DNA of 64,000 nucleotides from an uncultured Steroidobacter sp. (GTDB lineage Bacteria; Pseudomonadota; Gammaproteobacteria; Steroidobacterales; Steroidobacteraceae): positions 1 to 64,000 of the forward strand of contig CALLKK010000017.1 of the NCBI GenBank assembly GCA_938008435.1, in the 5' to 3' direction. Numbering within the stretch: the stretch's first letter is position 1; every line of letters begins with the position of its first letter. Below the pieces are notes generated by a model that searched no databases, was not told the origin of the DNA, and saw only the letters and a program-made list of their open reading frames with translations. Both the position numbers and the translations under genes were made by a program. Below, one piece after another: positions 35,560 to 43,927 of this stretch.

Positions 35560-37530
35560 ATGCAAACCACGAGTCGTCCGAGGGTGTCCCTGGTCGTCTG
35601 GCACGGGCTGGCCATCGTCGCACTCGTATGCCTGCCGGCGATCAAGTTCGGCGAACCATGGTGGGCGATCTCGCGCAGACAGTGGATACCGGCAAGCATC
35701 CTCATCGGGGCATATCTGTTGAGCGCTGTACTGGTCGCGCGCTTCGTGCGCGAGACGGGACGCCGCGCGGCCGGGCAGGCATTGCTTACAACGCTCGGCG
35801 TCTTTGCGCTCTGCCTGTTCGTGCTGCTGTCGTTCAGGATCGAAACGCCTCGCTACCTGTTGCTTCCGACTTTCGTCGCGGCTGCGGTGCTCATTCCCGG
35901 CGCTCAGCTCGGCTGGCGCACGCGGCGCGTCGGCTGCCTCACGCCATTTCTAGCGAGCCTGGTCGCGCTCCTGTTCATGGTGCGCGCCGTCGCATTTCAG
36001 CCGGTCGGCGAACCCAAGCGCGAACAATGGTTCCTCAAAACCGCGTTCTACGGCCTGCAGGTCACGGCGTTCGAACGTATGATTCCGATGCCGGCCACGC
36101 GCGGCGGCGGATTCGCTCGCCTCGGCTCGCGTTTGCTGCTCGGCACGGGTGACGGACATCTTTATCTGCTCGATGTGCCCCGCGGGGAGAGCTCGGTAAG
36201 GGCGATCGAGCTACCGACCGTCGTCCCGGCCAATCGTGAAGCATTTGCCGCCGCATTCGGCGGCAGCGCGCGTGCGCCGCGCCGCGCAATCGAGTGGACG
36301 GAACAAGGTCCGCCGCGCGTGCAGACGTGGCGTTTCCGCGTCGCTGACATTGCCGTGCAGGAACGCGCCGGGCGCGCGCGACTGTATGCCTCGCATCATT
36401 ACTGGCGCGAGGCCGAAGCCTGTTTCGTCGTGCGCGTGTCGTGGATCGAGGCAGATGCGACCGATCTGGTCGATTCGCTGCGCACAGCGCAGTGGCAAAC
36501 GCTCTTCGAGAGCGCGCCGTGCGTGCCCTTGAGCGGCGAGCGGCGCAAGCGCGGCAAGAATCCGTTCAAGGGCGAAGAGATCGGCGGCCGGATGGCCTTT
36601 CTCGACGACAACACGCTCCTGCTCACCGTGGGCGATCATGGGTTCCAAGGGATCGATTCGCTCGACACGTTCGCGCAGGATCCGAGCACCGATTACGGCA
36701 AGACGCTACGCATCGATCTCACGAGCGGCGCCACCGAGGTATTCACGCTTGGTCATCGCGATGCGCAGGGCTTGTATATCGCCCGCGACGGACGCATCTG
36801 GCTCACGGAGCACGGCCCGCAGGGCGGCGATGAGCTCAACTTGCTCGTGCGCGGCGCCAACTATGGTTGGCCGCTCGTCACTTACGGCACCGACTACGGC
36901 GCCTTCGCTTGGCCGCTCAGCGAGCGGCAGAACCGCCACGAAGGCTTCAGGCAACCCGTGTTCGCCTGGACGCCGAGCATCGGCATCTCGAATCTCATTC
37001 AGATCACCGGCAATGCGCTGCCGCTCTGGCGCGACGATCTGCTCGTCGGCTCGTTGGCGACGCGCTCGCTCTATCGCCTCGTGGTCGATGACGATCGGGT
37101 CGTGGTGACAGAGCCGATCGCGCTCGGTCGACGCGTCCGCGATCTCATCGAGCTGTCGGACGGGCGCTTGCTCGTGTGGACGGACGATGCGGCGCTGCTT
37201 CTCATCGAGCGAGCTGAATCGCTCGACGGCGCCGCGACATTCGCCCTGAAGTGCCTGGGGTGTCATCAAGCGATCGACGGTATGACGCATCGCATCGGCC
37301 CGGATCTCTACGGCGTGATCGGTCGCCGCATCGGTAGCGTGCCTGGGTACGATGAGTTCTCGGTCGCGCTGCGCGCGCATCCCGGTCGCTGGACGCGCGA
37401 GCTGCTCGATGCCTTCCTGCGCGACCCGCACTTGTTTGCACCCGGTACCACCATGTCCTTCGACGGTATCGCGGACGCGCGGGAGCGCGAGCAGTTGATC
37501 GATTATCTGGAAGCTTTGCCGAAGCGCTGA
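35560..37530 (+). CDS. Membrane-anchored PQQ-type sugar dehydrogenase with C-terminal haem c
   Basis: A 656-residue protein in three parts. The N-terminal 140 residues hold four membrane helices (VWHGLAIVALVCLPAI, ILIGAYLLSAVLVARF, LLTTLGVFALCLFVLLSF, LLPTFVAAAVLIPGA), unusual for this family. A six-bladed propeller of the soluble glucose/sorbosone dehydrogenase type follows, with LGHRDAQGLYI, LTEHGPQGGDELNLL near residue 425 and GANYGWPLVTYG. The end is a class I cytochrome c with CLGCHQ near residue 565 and an axial Met in GTTMSF. It should oxidise a sugar in the periplasm with PQQ and pass electrons through its haem. The ATG at 35560 is preferred; a TTG 24 bases upstream is possible. No PQQ synthesis genes are in the window. 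Confidence 0.88.
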   Translation: MQTTSRPRVSLVVWHGLAIVALVCLPAIKFGEPWWAISRRQWIPASILIGAYLLSAVLVARFVRETGRRAAGQALLTTLGVFALCLFVLLSFRIETPRYLLLPTFVAAAVLIPGAQLGWRTRRVGCLTPFLASLVALLFMVRAVAFQPVGEPKREQWFLKTAFYGLQVTAFERMIPMPATRGGGFARLGSRLLLGTGDGHLYLLDVPRGESSVRAIELPTVVPANREAFAAAFGGSARAPRRAIEWTEQGPPRVQTWRFRVADIAVQERAGRARLYASHHYWREAEACFVVRVSWIEADATDLVDSLRTAQWQTLFESAPCVPLSGERRKRGKNPFKGEEIGGRMAFLDDNTLLLTVGDHGFQGIDSLDTFAQDPSTDYGKTLRIDLTSGATEVFTLGHRDAQGLYIARDGRIWLTEHGPQGGDELNLLVRGANYGWPLVTYGTDYGAFAWPLSERQNRHEGFRQPVFAWTPSIGISNLIQITGNALPLWRDDLLVGSLATRSLYRLVVDDDRVVVTEPIALGRRVRDLIELSDGRLLVWTDDAALLLIERAESLDGAATFALKCLGCHQAIDGMTHRIGPDLYGVIGRRIGSVPGYDEFSVALRAHPGRWTRELLDAFLRDPHLFAPGTTMSFDGIADAREREQLIDYLEALPKR

Positions 37531-37548
37531 TGCAACGCGTAACGCGCG

Positions 37549-38067
37549 TTACTTACGATCGGGAAAGCGCGCGAGAATCTCTTTGACGAGCTTGCGGGCA
37601 TCCTCGTCGCTCAGCTCGCGCTCCGACACCGAAGCTTCGACGGTGCCGCTCCAGATCTGCGCGTTCTTCTCGGCATCGATTACATCGAGCGTCAACACCC
37701 CGCCGAAGCGGTCGCTCTTGCCGATCGGAATGCTGATGCCGATACCGCCGCCGACGCCGCGCGAGCCGCCGCCGGCGCCCACGCCGATCTGCGGCTTGTC
37801 TTGCGGCCGCTCATGCGCAGCGAACACATAGGTGATGCGACAGTCGGCAGTCTGCGCGATCGTGTAACCCTTCCGCTCGAGCTCGGCCAAGACTTCCTGC
37901 CGCACGCGACGGTCGGTGAACGACTCGACCTCGCTTGTCGGCGCTTGCCAGGCAAACGTACGACAGCGCGAAAGATCGACGCCGTCGGCCTGATCGACGC
38001 GCACGGGCGATGAGGCAGCGCACCCTACCAGCGCGGCGACGAACAAAAGACCGCATAGACGACGCAT
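37549..38067 (-). CDS. DUF4136 lipoprotein
   Basis: A 172-residue lipoprotein of the DUF4136 family. The signal peptide MRRLCGLLFVAALVGC ends in a lipobox. The domain follows the usual pattern: CRTFAWQAP, a stretch with RVRQEVLAELERKGYT, CRITYVFAAHE, a glycine-rich loop (GVGAGGGSRGVGGGIGISIPIG), GVLTLDVIDAEKNAQIWSGTVEA and a C-terminal helix DEDARKLVKEILARFP. Members are periplasmic or outer-membrane lipoproteins of unknown role. The ATG at 38067 is preferred because it starts the signal peptide directly; an ATG at 38085 is possible. The gene converges on the PQQ-type dehydrogenase with 18 bp between stop codons. Confidence 0.9.
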   Translation of the reverse strand: MRRLCGLLFVAALVGCAASSPVRVDQADGVDLSRCRTFAWQAPTSEVESFTDRRVRQEVLAELERKGYTIAQTADCRITYVFAAHERPQDKPQIGVGAGGGSRGVGGGIGISIPIGKSDRFGGVLTLDVIDAEKNAQIWSGTVEASVSERELSDEDARKLVKEILARFPDRK

Positions 38068-38143
38068 TGCCCGGTTCACTCCCATCCGACGGCGTGTCTG
38101 CAAGACGGACGTGCGGCGACCGAAGTTCCGCACGCCGTACACG

Positions 38144-38413
38144 TTACTCCTGCGAATCCGACGCGTCCGTCGGCTGCTTTTCGATCAGGATCGAGCCGCG
38201 CATGACGAGCGCCGCGATGGCGCCGATCGCCGCCAATTGCGGCGCCAGCAAGGTGCCGACGACCCCGACCGTGAGCGGGATGTCGATCAGCACGCGTCCT
38301 TCTTCGTTCTTGATCACGACGCGACGGATGTTCCCTTCACGGATGAGGTCCTTCACCTTGGCGAGCAAGGTGTCGCCGCTGAACTGAAATTCTTCGGTGT
38401 TGGGATTGGTCAT
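38144..38413 (-). CDS. DUF4342 small protein
   Basis: An 89-residue protein of the DUF4342 family. A conserved N-terminal segment (EEFQFSGDTLLAKVKDLIREGNIRRVVIKNEEGR) is followed by VLIDIPLTVGVVGTLLAPQLAAIGAIAALV, which contains a long hydrophobic helix, probably membrane-inserted, and a short polar tail. Function is unknown. AGAGGA lies seven bases before the ATG. It sits 76 bp upstream of the DUF4136 lipoprotein on the same strand and may be cotranscribed. Confidence 0.88.
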   Translation of the reverse strand: MTNPNTEEFQFSGDTLLAKVKDLIREGNIRRVVIKNEEGRVLIDIPLTVGVVGTLLAPQLAAIGAIAALVMRGSILIEKQPTDASDSQE

Positions 38414-38448
38414 GGATCGTTCCTCTCGAATCTGGCGACCCGGCAGCA

Positions 38449-38469
38449 GCGAGATGGATGCGATCTCGC
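38449..38469 (-). terminator. Hairpin at the end of the LytS/LytTR operon
   Basis: GCGAGAT and ATCTCGC form a 7-bp stem with a 7-nt loop, 25 bases beyond the stop codon of the LytTR regulator gene. No T-run follows. Confidence 0.4.
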
Positions 38470-38494
38470 GCTGTCACGCGCTGCGCCTCGCCGC

Positions 38495-39235
38495 TCACCC
38501 GATCAGCTCTTTGAGCCTTGCATGCCCCGTCCGCGACATCGGCAACTTGGTGCCATCCGACAGAATGGCAAGCCAGCTGTCCTTGCCGTACAGATCGATG
38601 CGCGCGAGGCGCTCTACGTTCAGGATGAACGAACGGTGGATACGCACGAAACGCGTCGGGTCGAGCTGAGTTTCGATTTCGCTCATCGTCTGCTGCTTGC
38701 GCAGACGTTTGCCGCCGGCCGAGAACGACAGATAGTCGTCTTGCGCTTCGATGAAGTCGATGCGATCCACCGGCAGCACGTGCACGCGGCCTTCGTGACG
38801 AATCAAGATGCGCTCCAGAGTGCGTCCCGGCGGCCGCGCTGCTTGAGCGAGCGCCTGCGCGGGCGGCAGCGGCGCCTTGGCACGCACGCGCTCGCAGGCA
38901 CGCTCGACGGCTGCGGCGAGCCGCGGCGGCTCGACCGGCTTCAACAGATAATCGACGGCGTGCACTTCGAACGCACGCAACGCATATTCGTCGTACGCCG
39001 TGGTGAAGATCACCGCCGGCGCGCGCTCGCCGAGCAGCTCCAAGACCTCGAATCCCGACAGCTTCGGCATTTGAATGTCGAGGAACATGAGATCGGGATT
39101 GAGCTCTTCGGCGAGCTTCACCGCCTCGAAGCCGTTGGCCGCCTGCCCGACAACCTCGATGTCGTCGAGCTTGCCCAAGTGCTCGCTCAAGATCGAACGT
39201 GCCAGCATTTCATCGTCGACGATCAGCACGCGCAC
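38495..39235 (-). CDS. LytTR-family response regulator
   Basis: A 246-residue response regulator: receiver domain with DDE at the N-terminus, phospho-Asp53 in LMFLDIQMP, the TTAYDEYA switch and Lys in YLLKPVEPP. A short Ala/Pro linker (about 128-150) leads to a C-terminal LytTR DNA-binding domain (RILIRHEGRVHVLPVDRIDFIEAQDDYLSF, FVRIHRSFILNVERL). The GTG at 39235 is chosen because AGGAGG lies nine bases upstream; an ATG at 39259 precedes that ribosome-binding site. It is the last gene of a four-gene unit with a LytS-type kinase and two LiaI/LiaF-like membrane proteins, and should respond to that kinase. Confidence 0.93.
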   Translation of the reverse strand: MRVLIVDDEMLARSILSEHLGKLDDIEVVGQAANGFEAVKLAEELNPDLMFLDIQMPKLSGFEVLELLGERAPAVIFTTAYDEYALRAFEVHAVDYLLKPVEPPRLAAAVERACERVRAKAPLPPAQALAQAARPPGRTLERILIRHEGRVHVLPVDRIDFIEAQDDYLSFSAGGKRLRKQQTMSEIETQLDPTRFVRIHRSFILNVERLARIDLYGKDSWLAILSDGTKLPMSRTGHARLKELIG

Positions 39236-39295
39236 GGCAGCTTCCCTCCTCGAATTCATGAATCCTGTCTGCAAGCGGCTTTCCGCGAGCGCTCA

Positions 39296-40384
39296 TCACG
39301 CATGTGCGGCGCGCTCGTGCGTCTCGCTCGTCTCGGCCGTTCCGGCGGCAGGCAGCAGGATCGAGACGCGGAAGAAGTCCTCGCGCGCTTCGACATCGAC
39401 ACTCGCCCGATTGCCGCACAACGTCTCGATGCGCGAGCGCACGTTGGCGATGCCCATACCGGTGCCGCGCGACGGCGGTCGATCGGGATCGCATGGATTC
39501 TCCACGACGATCTCGAGCAAGCCGTTGATACGCCGGGCGATCACGCACACCTCTCCGCCTTCGACCAGATGCGCCACGCCGTGATGCACCGCGTTCTCCA
39601 CGAGCGGCTGGAGCACGAGCGGCGGCACGCACACCTCGCGCACCTCTTCGGCCACCTCGAAGCGCGAACGTAACCGCTCACCGAAGCGCACTCGTTCGAT
39701 CGCCAGAAACGTTTCGACGAGCGAGATCTCCTCCGCCAGCGGAATGGCCTGCTCACGCGCAAGCGTCAAGCTCTTGCGAAAGAACTGCGCCATTAGAAAA
39801 CACATCTGCCTCGCTGCCGTTGCATCTTGACCGATCAGCGCCGCAACCGAATTCAGGCTGTTGAAGAGAAAATGCGGATCGAGCTGCGCACGCAGCGACT
39901 TGAGCTCGGCCTCGCGCGCGAGCACCTGCAGCTCGAGCGCCCGCCGTTCGGCAGCGCGCGAGCGCTGAAATGCACCGGCAAGATAGTGTCCGAGCACTGC
40001 CAGCAGGATGCCGATCGCGCCCGCGAACACGAGGAGCGGCATCGTGCCTGCCGCCGCTTCGCGGTACGGATCGCCCGGCTCGAGCAACCAGACCGCCCAT
40101 CCGTAAGCGGCCGCGAGCCACAACAAGAGCGCAACCAGACCCGCACCGAGCCAGGACAACGCCATGCGCGGCAGCGGCGTGCCAGGCGGCATCGATTGGA
40201 CGAGATACCAGAACGACAACGATTGCATGCCGAGCAGCACGGCGAGCGGCACCGCGAACTTGAGCGCCCATTCGGTCGGCGCGCGGCCGCCGTAGATCAA
40301 CACGAGCGCGATCAGCAGGCCGAAGGCGACCCACACTCCGATGTAGGCAAGCAGGCGGCTACGTCGTGTGAGGATCGGATGCAT
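39296..40384 (-). CDS. LytS/AlgZ-type membrane sensor histidine kinase
   Basis: A 362-residue kinase of the His_kinase (LytS) family. Four membrane helices occupy about residues 10-135 (LLAYIGVWVAFGLLIALVLIY, FAVPLAVLLGMQSLSFWYLV, MALSWLGAGLVALLLWLAAAYG, MPLLVFAGAIGILLAVLGHYL). A coiled coil (140-165) leads to the phospho-acceptor His171 in LDPHFLFNSLN. The ATPase lobe has VPPLVLQPLVENAVHHG and GTGMGIANVRSRI. The start codon follows directly on the stop of the LiaF-like gene and the response regulator begins about 60 bp after it. The kinase probably senses membrane state with help from its two membrane partners. Confidence 0.93.
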   Translation of the reverse strand: MHPILTRRSRLLAYIGVWVAFGLLIALVLIYGGRAPTEWALKFAVPLAVLLGMQSLSFWYLVQSMPPGTPLPRMALSWLGAGLVALLLWLAAAYGWAVWLLEPGDPYREAAAGTMPLLVFAGAIGILLAVLGHYLAGAFQRSRAAERRALELQVLAREAELKSLRAQLDPHFLFNSLNSVAALIGQDATAARQMCFLMAQFFRKSLTLAREQAIPLAEEISLVETFLAIERVRFGERLRSRFEVAEEVREVCVPPLVLQPLVENAVHHGVAHLVEGGEVCVIARRINGLLEIVVENPCDPDRPPSRGTGMGIANVRSRIETLCGNRASVDVEAREDFFRVSILLPAAGTAETSETHERAAHA

Positions 40385-41167
40385 TCAGTCCTTCACCTCG
40401 ATGCCGCTCATGATGTTGTAGCCGCGGATCACGAGCGTCTTCGTCGGCACGACGCGCGAAGGCCGGCGGCTGTCCACGAAACCGCCGATCAGCGTGGTCA
40501 CGTTGTTCGCGACGATCCAATCGGGCGGCACCAGGATCTCGATGCCGCCCCAAAACGCGAACACCTCGATGACCACTTCATCGCCTTCCATGCCCATGTC
40601 GCGCAGGTCGAGCTTGATGCCGCCCATCACCGCGCTCAGATCGCCGCCGCGCAGTGGCCGTGCGACAGGACGCAGATCGCAGTACGACATGAAGGCGAAC
40701 GTGCGCACGAACTCCGGCGACTTGTCCGCCGCTGCACGACGTACGTGCTCGATGCTCGGCGGCACCGACTCGGCTGACGATTCGCCGGACGACGACTCGT
40801 CCGCGCCCGGTCCGTGCTTGCCGCACGATGCGCCGCTGGGGCGATAAAGCAGCTTCATGCCGATGAACAGCAGGAAGGCGGGCAGCAGCAGATCCCAGAC
40901 GTTGAACGCCACCCAGCCCATGCCGTCGGCGAACATCCAGATGCCGCCCGTGATGAGCACCCACGGCCACGGGCTGCCGCGCCGCTGGCGCCGATCGCGC
41001 AACATGGCGACACCGACGAGCACCAGTACGAGCGGCCAAAGCGCACCGATGAAGGAACGCGCATCGACCCAGCCGAGATTGCCGAACAGCAGAATGACGC
41101 CGATCGCGACAATCGCGAGCCCGATGACGATGCGGGAGGAAAGCTGCATCTGCGGCCGGTGGCTCAT
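40385..41167 (-). CDS. LiaF-like membrane protein
   Basis: A 260-residue protein. The N-terminal half is a LiaI/LiaF-type membrane region of four short helices (IVIGLAIVAIGVILLFGNLG, FIGALWPLVLVLVGVAML, WPWVLITGGIWMFADGM, VWDLLLPAFLLFIGMKLL). A Ser/Glu-rich linker follows (about 115-140). The C-terminal half is the beta-rich LiaF domain (FAFMSYCDLRPVARPLRGGDLSAVMGGIKLDLRD, VVIEVFAFWGGIEILVPPDWIV, TTLIGGFVDSR). In Firmicutes LiaF restrains a kinase that senses cell-envelope stress. Here it is directly next to a LytS kinase instead. It overlaps the upstream LiaI-like gene by four bases (ATGA) and abuts the kinase start. Confidence 0.9.
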   Translation of the reverse strand: MSHRPQMQLSSRIVIGLAIVAIGVILLFGNLGWVDARSFIGALWPLVLVLVGVAMLRDRRQRRGSPWPWVLITGGIWMFADGMGWVAFNVWDLLLPAFLLFIGMKLLYRPSGASCGKHGPGADESSSGESSAESVPPSIEHVRRAAADKSPEFVRTFAFMSYCDLRPVARPLRGGDLSAVMGGIKLDLRDMGMEGDEVVIEVFAFWGGIEILVPPDWIVANNVTTLIGGFVDSRRPSRVVPTKTLVIRGYNIMSGIEVKD

Positions 41168-41538
41168 GCATCACCTTCGGAGCGCGGGCGGCGTTGCGTG
41201 CACACGCAGCCCTCATGCTCCAGCATCACAGTGATCCCAAGGGCAATGATGTAGACAGGCCATGCCGTCCACCACGTCAGCCCGAACAGGCCGAACATAC
41301 AGATGATCAGGTACACGCCGACCGTGAGCACCCACAGGCCGCCGATCCGGTCCAGGTGCCGCGTCGGACGCACCAGCGCGAACAGGCCGAGCAAGACGAA
41401 CGGCACCGGCAAGTACTTCCACAGTTCATCGGGCAGCGAGAAGCTGAGCTTGGTCAACAGGAGGACCAGGCCCAACATGAAGAGCACGATTCCGACGATG
41501 AACCGGAATTGCTGAGGCTGCGGACCGTTGCTAGGCAT
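41164..41538 (-). CDS. LiaI/DUF5668-like small membrane protein
   Basis: A 124-residue membrane protein with four hydrophobic segments (FIVGIVLFMLGLVLLLTKL, LWKYLPVPFVLLGLFALV, IGGLWVLTVGVYLIICMFGLFGL, WTAWPVYIIALGITVML). It belongs to the same LiaI/LiaF transmembrane fold as its neighbour but lacks the C-terminal beta domain. A short Cys-containing, basic tail ends the protein (HEGCVCTQRRP). It is the first gene of the four-gene unit and overlaps the next by ATGA, so the two membrane proteins are made together. GGGGGCGTC precedes the start. A divergent lipoprotein gene begins 219 bp away. Confidence 0.85.
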   Translation of the reverse strand: MPSNGPQPQQFRFIVGIVLFMLGLVLLLTKLSFSLPDELWKYLPVPFVLLGLFALVRPTRHLDRIGGLWVLTVGVYLIICMFGLFGLTWWTAWPVYIIALGITVMLEHEGCVCTQRRPRSEGDA

Positions 41539-41757
41539 GACGCCCCCGGTCGCTACAATAAGAGCGCTCCGTCAGGAGCTTGCATAAAGACATCAGACCC
41601 CCCGCCTGCATGGTTGCAGGGATGGTGGTACGGTACGTGCGTCCGGCCGCCCGATCCAGCACTCACCGGCAAACCGCGGCTCAGGACCGGCGAACGCTCC
41701 CAGGCGGTGCGCCGTCGGTCACGCGCCGGCCGTGGCTCGTTCGCTAAACTCGAGACC

Positions 41758-42690
41758 ATGACATACCGTCTGATCCTGCTCCTTGGCCTCGCAATGTTGA
41801 GCGCCTGCGGATCGAATCCCCCGCAGCGCGACAGCTCGTCGGCTGCCGCTCGCTCGACTGCGGCACGCAGCCAAGCACCCGATTTCGGCCCGAGCATCGT
41901 CGCCGCCTTGCGCGCCTCGCAGGTCGAACGCAACCCGAGCAAGGCGCTTGCCCACATCGAACGCGCGCTGGAGCAGGTGCCGGATCGCAAAGAGCTCGTG
42001 TGGCTGGCGGCGCGCCTGTGCGTGGACGTCCCGCGCTGCGAGCCGGAGATCTACGAAGCTCGCCTGCGCAAGCTCGATCCAGGCAATGGTGTGGTCTGGA
42101 TGGGTCCGCTCGCACGGGCACGGGCGCGCAACGACAGCGCCGCCGAAACGCAAATCCTCGAAGCCTTGAGCCGCGAGCAGCGGTTCGATGTCTACTGGAA
42201 TACGTTGCTTGCACACGGTGCACTGGCGCTCAGCGCCGAGGCGCAGAAGCCCTCGCCGACGATGCTCAACGGCCCGCTCACCAACGCCATCAACGATGTG
42301 TCGACGTGGCTGGCAGCCGTCGCGATCCCGTCGTTTTCCGCCGTTGCAACCGCGTGCGGACGCGACAAGACCATCGATGCCCGCATCGCCGAACGCTGTC
42401 GCAACATCGGCAAGGTGTTGCAGCAGGGTGATACCTACGCCGCCGAAGCGGTCGGGCTCGGCATCTCGCAGCGTGCCGTGATGGAAGATTCACCTCAGAT
42501 GGTCGCGCTGGCCGAGCACACCGAGATCGTGAGCTACCAGCACCAGACCGCCCGTGAGATCGTCGCGCAGCAAGTCGAGCGCGAGAAAATGTCGGCGCAA
42601 CTCATCGAGCTCATGAAGAAGCTGCGACGCGAGCAGGATGTATCGCTTGCGGTGTTGCGCTGGGCGGGGGTGCCGTTGAGGCCGCAGTAG
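41758..42690 (+). CDS. Lipoprotein of unknown function with helical repeats
   Basis: A 310-residue lipoprotein with the lipobox LAMLSAC at Cys17, then a Ser/Ala-rich linker. The mature part is almost entirely helical. KALAHIERALEQVPDRKELVWLAARLCVDVPRCEP looks like a TPR-type or Sel1-like helical pair, and later helices include NAINDVSTWLAAVAIPSFSAVATACG. The C-terminus is a charged coiled coil (REIVAQQVEREKMSAQLIELMKKLRREQDVSLAVLRW). Five cysteines beyond the lipobox suggest disulphides. No family is recognised. It stands alone, divergent from the LiaI-like operon. Confidence 0.75.
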   Translation: MTYRLILLLGLAMLSACGSNPPQRDSSSAAARSTAARSQAPDFGPSIVAALRASQVERNPSKALAHIERALEQVPDRKELVWLAARLCVDVPRCEPEIYEARLRKLDPGNGVVWMGPLARARARNDSAAETQILEALSREQRFDVYWNTLLAHGALALSAEAQKPSPTMLNGPLTNAINDVSTWLAAVAIPSFSAVATACGRDKTIDARIAERCRNIGKVLQQGDTYAAEAVGLGISQRAVMEDSPQMVALAEHTEIVSYQHQTAREIVAQQVEREKMSAQLIELMKKLRREQDVSLAVLRWAGVPLRPQ

Positions 42691-42815
42691 CGCCACTGCG
42701 GACTGGGGACTGGAGGTAGGAGGCTGGAGTAAAAAGCGCGCTGCATTCGCAGCCAAGGAGCATGCTTTTTCTTGATGCGCAGCAGTGCGCGAAGCGCGCT
42801 CTGCCCGGAGCCCAA

Positions 42816-42836
42816 AGCGCGCGCATCGCGCGCGCT
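42816..42836 (-). terminator. Terminator after rdgC
   Basis: AGCGCGCGC and GCGCGCGCT form a perfect 9-bp stem with a 3-nt loop, four bases beyond the rdgC stop codon, followed on the minus strand by TTGGGC. The spacer beyond it (42700-42770) contains G-rich GGACTGG-type short repeats. Confidence 0.6.
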
Positions 42837-42839
42837 GGC

Positions 42840-43754
42840 TCAGGCCGCCGCCCGCTGCGCTTCCCCGCCGAGCGCCTGCGTAAGATCGGCCAACATCCGC
42901 GACAGCTCGCCGGTCATCAGCGCGAAATCCATGTCGAACTGCTCTTCCGGCGAGATCTCGCTCTGTCCGTCGTTCTTTTCCTTCTCGATCCCGAGGAATT
43001 CGACGCGCTTGATCTGCAGCTTCTCGGTGAGCACGAACGAGATCTTGTCGTTCCAGGTGAGCCCGAGGCGCGTCGCGAACATGCCGGATTGCAGGTGCGC
43101 GCGAATTTCTTTGCCTTCGAGCGGGAAGTGCGAGTAACGAATCGTCGCCTTGTTCTTGTCGAGCGCCTTGAGCTCGAGATCCTGATCGATCACGAAACGC
43201 AGCGGCGCATCGCCGAGCATCAACCACGAGGCCATCGAGGCCTGCGGCGAACGTTCGAACTCCAGGAATTGCACCGGCAGCGATCCGAGCGTCTCGCGCA
43301 GCGTCTCGACGAGCGCGTCAGCGCGCGCGCCGCCAGCGGCGTCGATAACGAACCAACCGTTCGCGGGATCGATCCATGCATGCGTCGTCGTCCGACGCGT
43401 GAGCGCACGTGCGCGCAGCTCTTCGGTGACGCGCTCCTTGAGCTCGCGCAGCTGCCGACGTCCGACCGGATAGCCTTGTTGCTGCTCGAGCTCGGCCGCG
43501 CGATCGCTCGTCACCTGACGAATGATCGAGGCAGGCAGGAGCTTCTGCTCGGCGCCGAGCGCGATGAGGTGATGTCCGTTCGTCGTGTGCACGTAGCGCT
43601 TGGCCGTCGCGTGCACGTGCACCCAGCCGCGCGATTGCATGTCGAACGGCCCGCAGGGTTGCAGGGCACGTTGTGCGCAGCGCTCTTCCAGCTCCGCGGC
43701 GGAAACGGACCATTCGGGCGTGAGGCGGTAGACGACGAGATTCTTGAACCACAT
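42840..43754 (-). CDS. rdgC: Recombination-associated protein RdgC
   Basis: A 304-residue protein, the normal RdgC length. RdgC forms a ring-shaped dimer that binds double-stranded DNA, limits RecA access and affects recombination and replication. The sequence begins MWFKNLVVYRLTPEW as the family does and contains GWVHVHATAKRYVHTTNGHHLIALGAEQKLLPAS, RRTTTHAWIDPANGWFVIDAA, LTWNDKISFVLTEKLQIKRVEFLG and a C-terminal acidic helix. The ATG at 43754 is fixed by the family start; the frame remains open upstream by chance. It is a single gene with its own terminator. Confidence 0.96.
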   Translation of the reverse strand: MWFKNLVVYRLTPEWSVSAAELEERCAQRALQPCGPFDMQSRGWVHVHATAKRYVHTTNGHHLIALGAEQKLLPASIIRQVTSDRAAELEQQQGYPVGRRQLRELKERVTEELRARALTRRTTTHAWIDPANGWFVIDAAGGARADALVETLRETLGSLPVQFLEFERSPQASMASWLMLGDAPLRFVIDQDLELKALDKNKATIRYSHFPLEGKEIRAHLQSGMFATRLGLTWNDKISFVLTEKLQIKRVEFLGIEKEKNDGQSEISPEEQFDMDFALMTGELSRMLADLTQALGGEAQRAAA

Positions 43755-43927
43755 AGCCGCTGTCGAGCGCGAAGCGGCGCTCGATGTGAGTGTCGCGTGA
43801 GGAGAAAGAAGAACCGCGAGTCTATGCGGGGGCCGCGGCGATTGCGAGACTGGACGGACGCGCGCGGACCGTGTACACGCGCCCCGCCGCGGCAGCGCGC
43901 TGAGCCAACGCGTGCGGCGCGCGTGGC

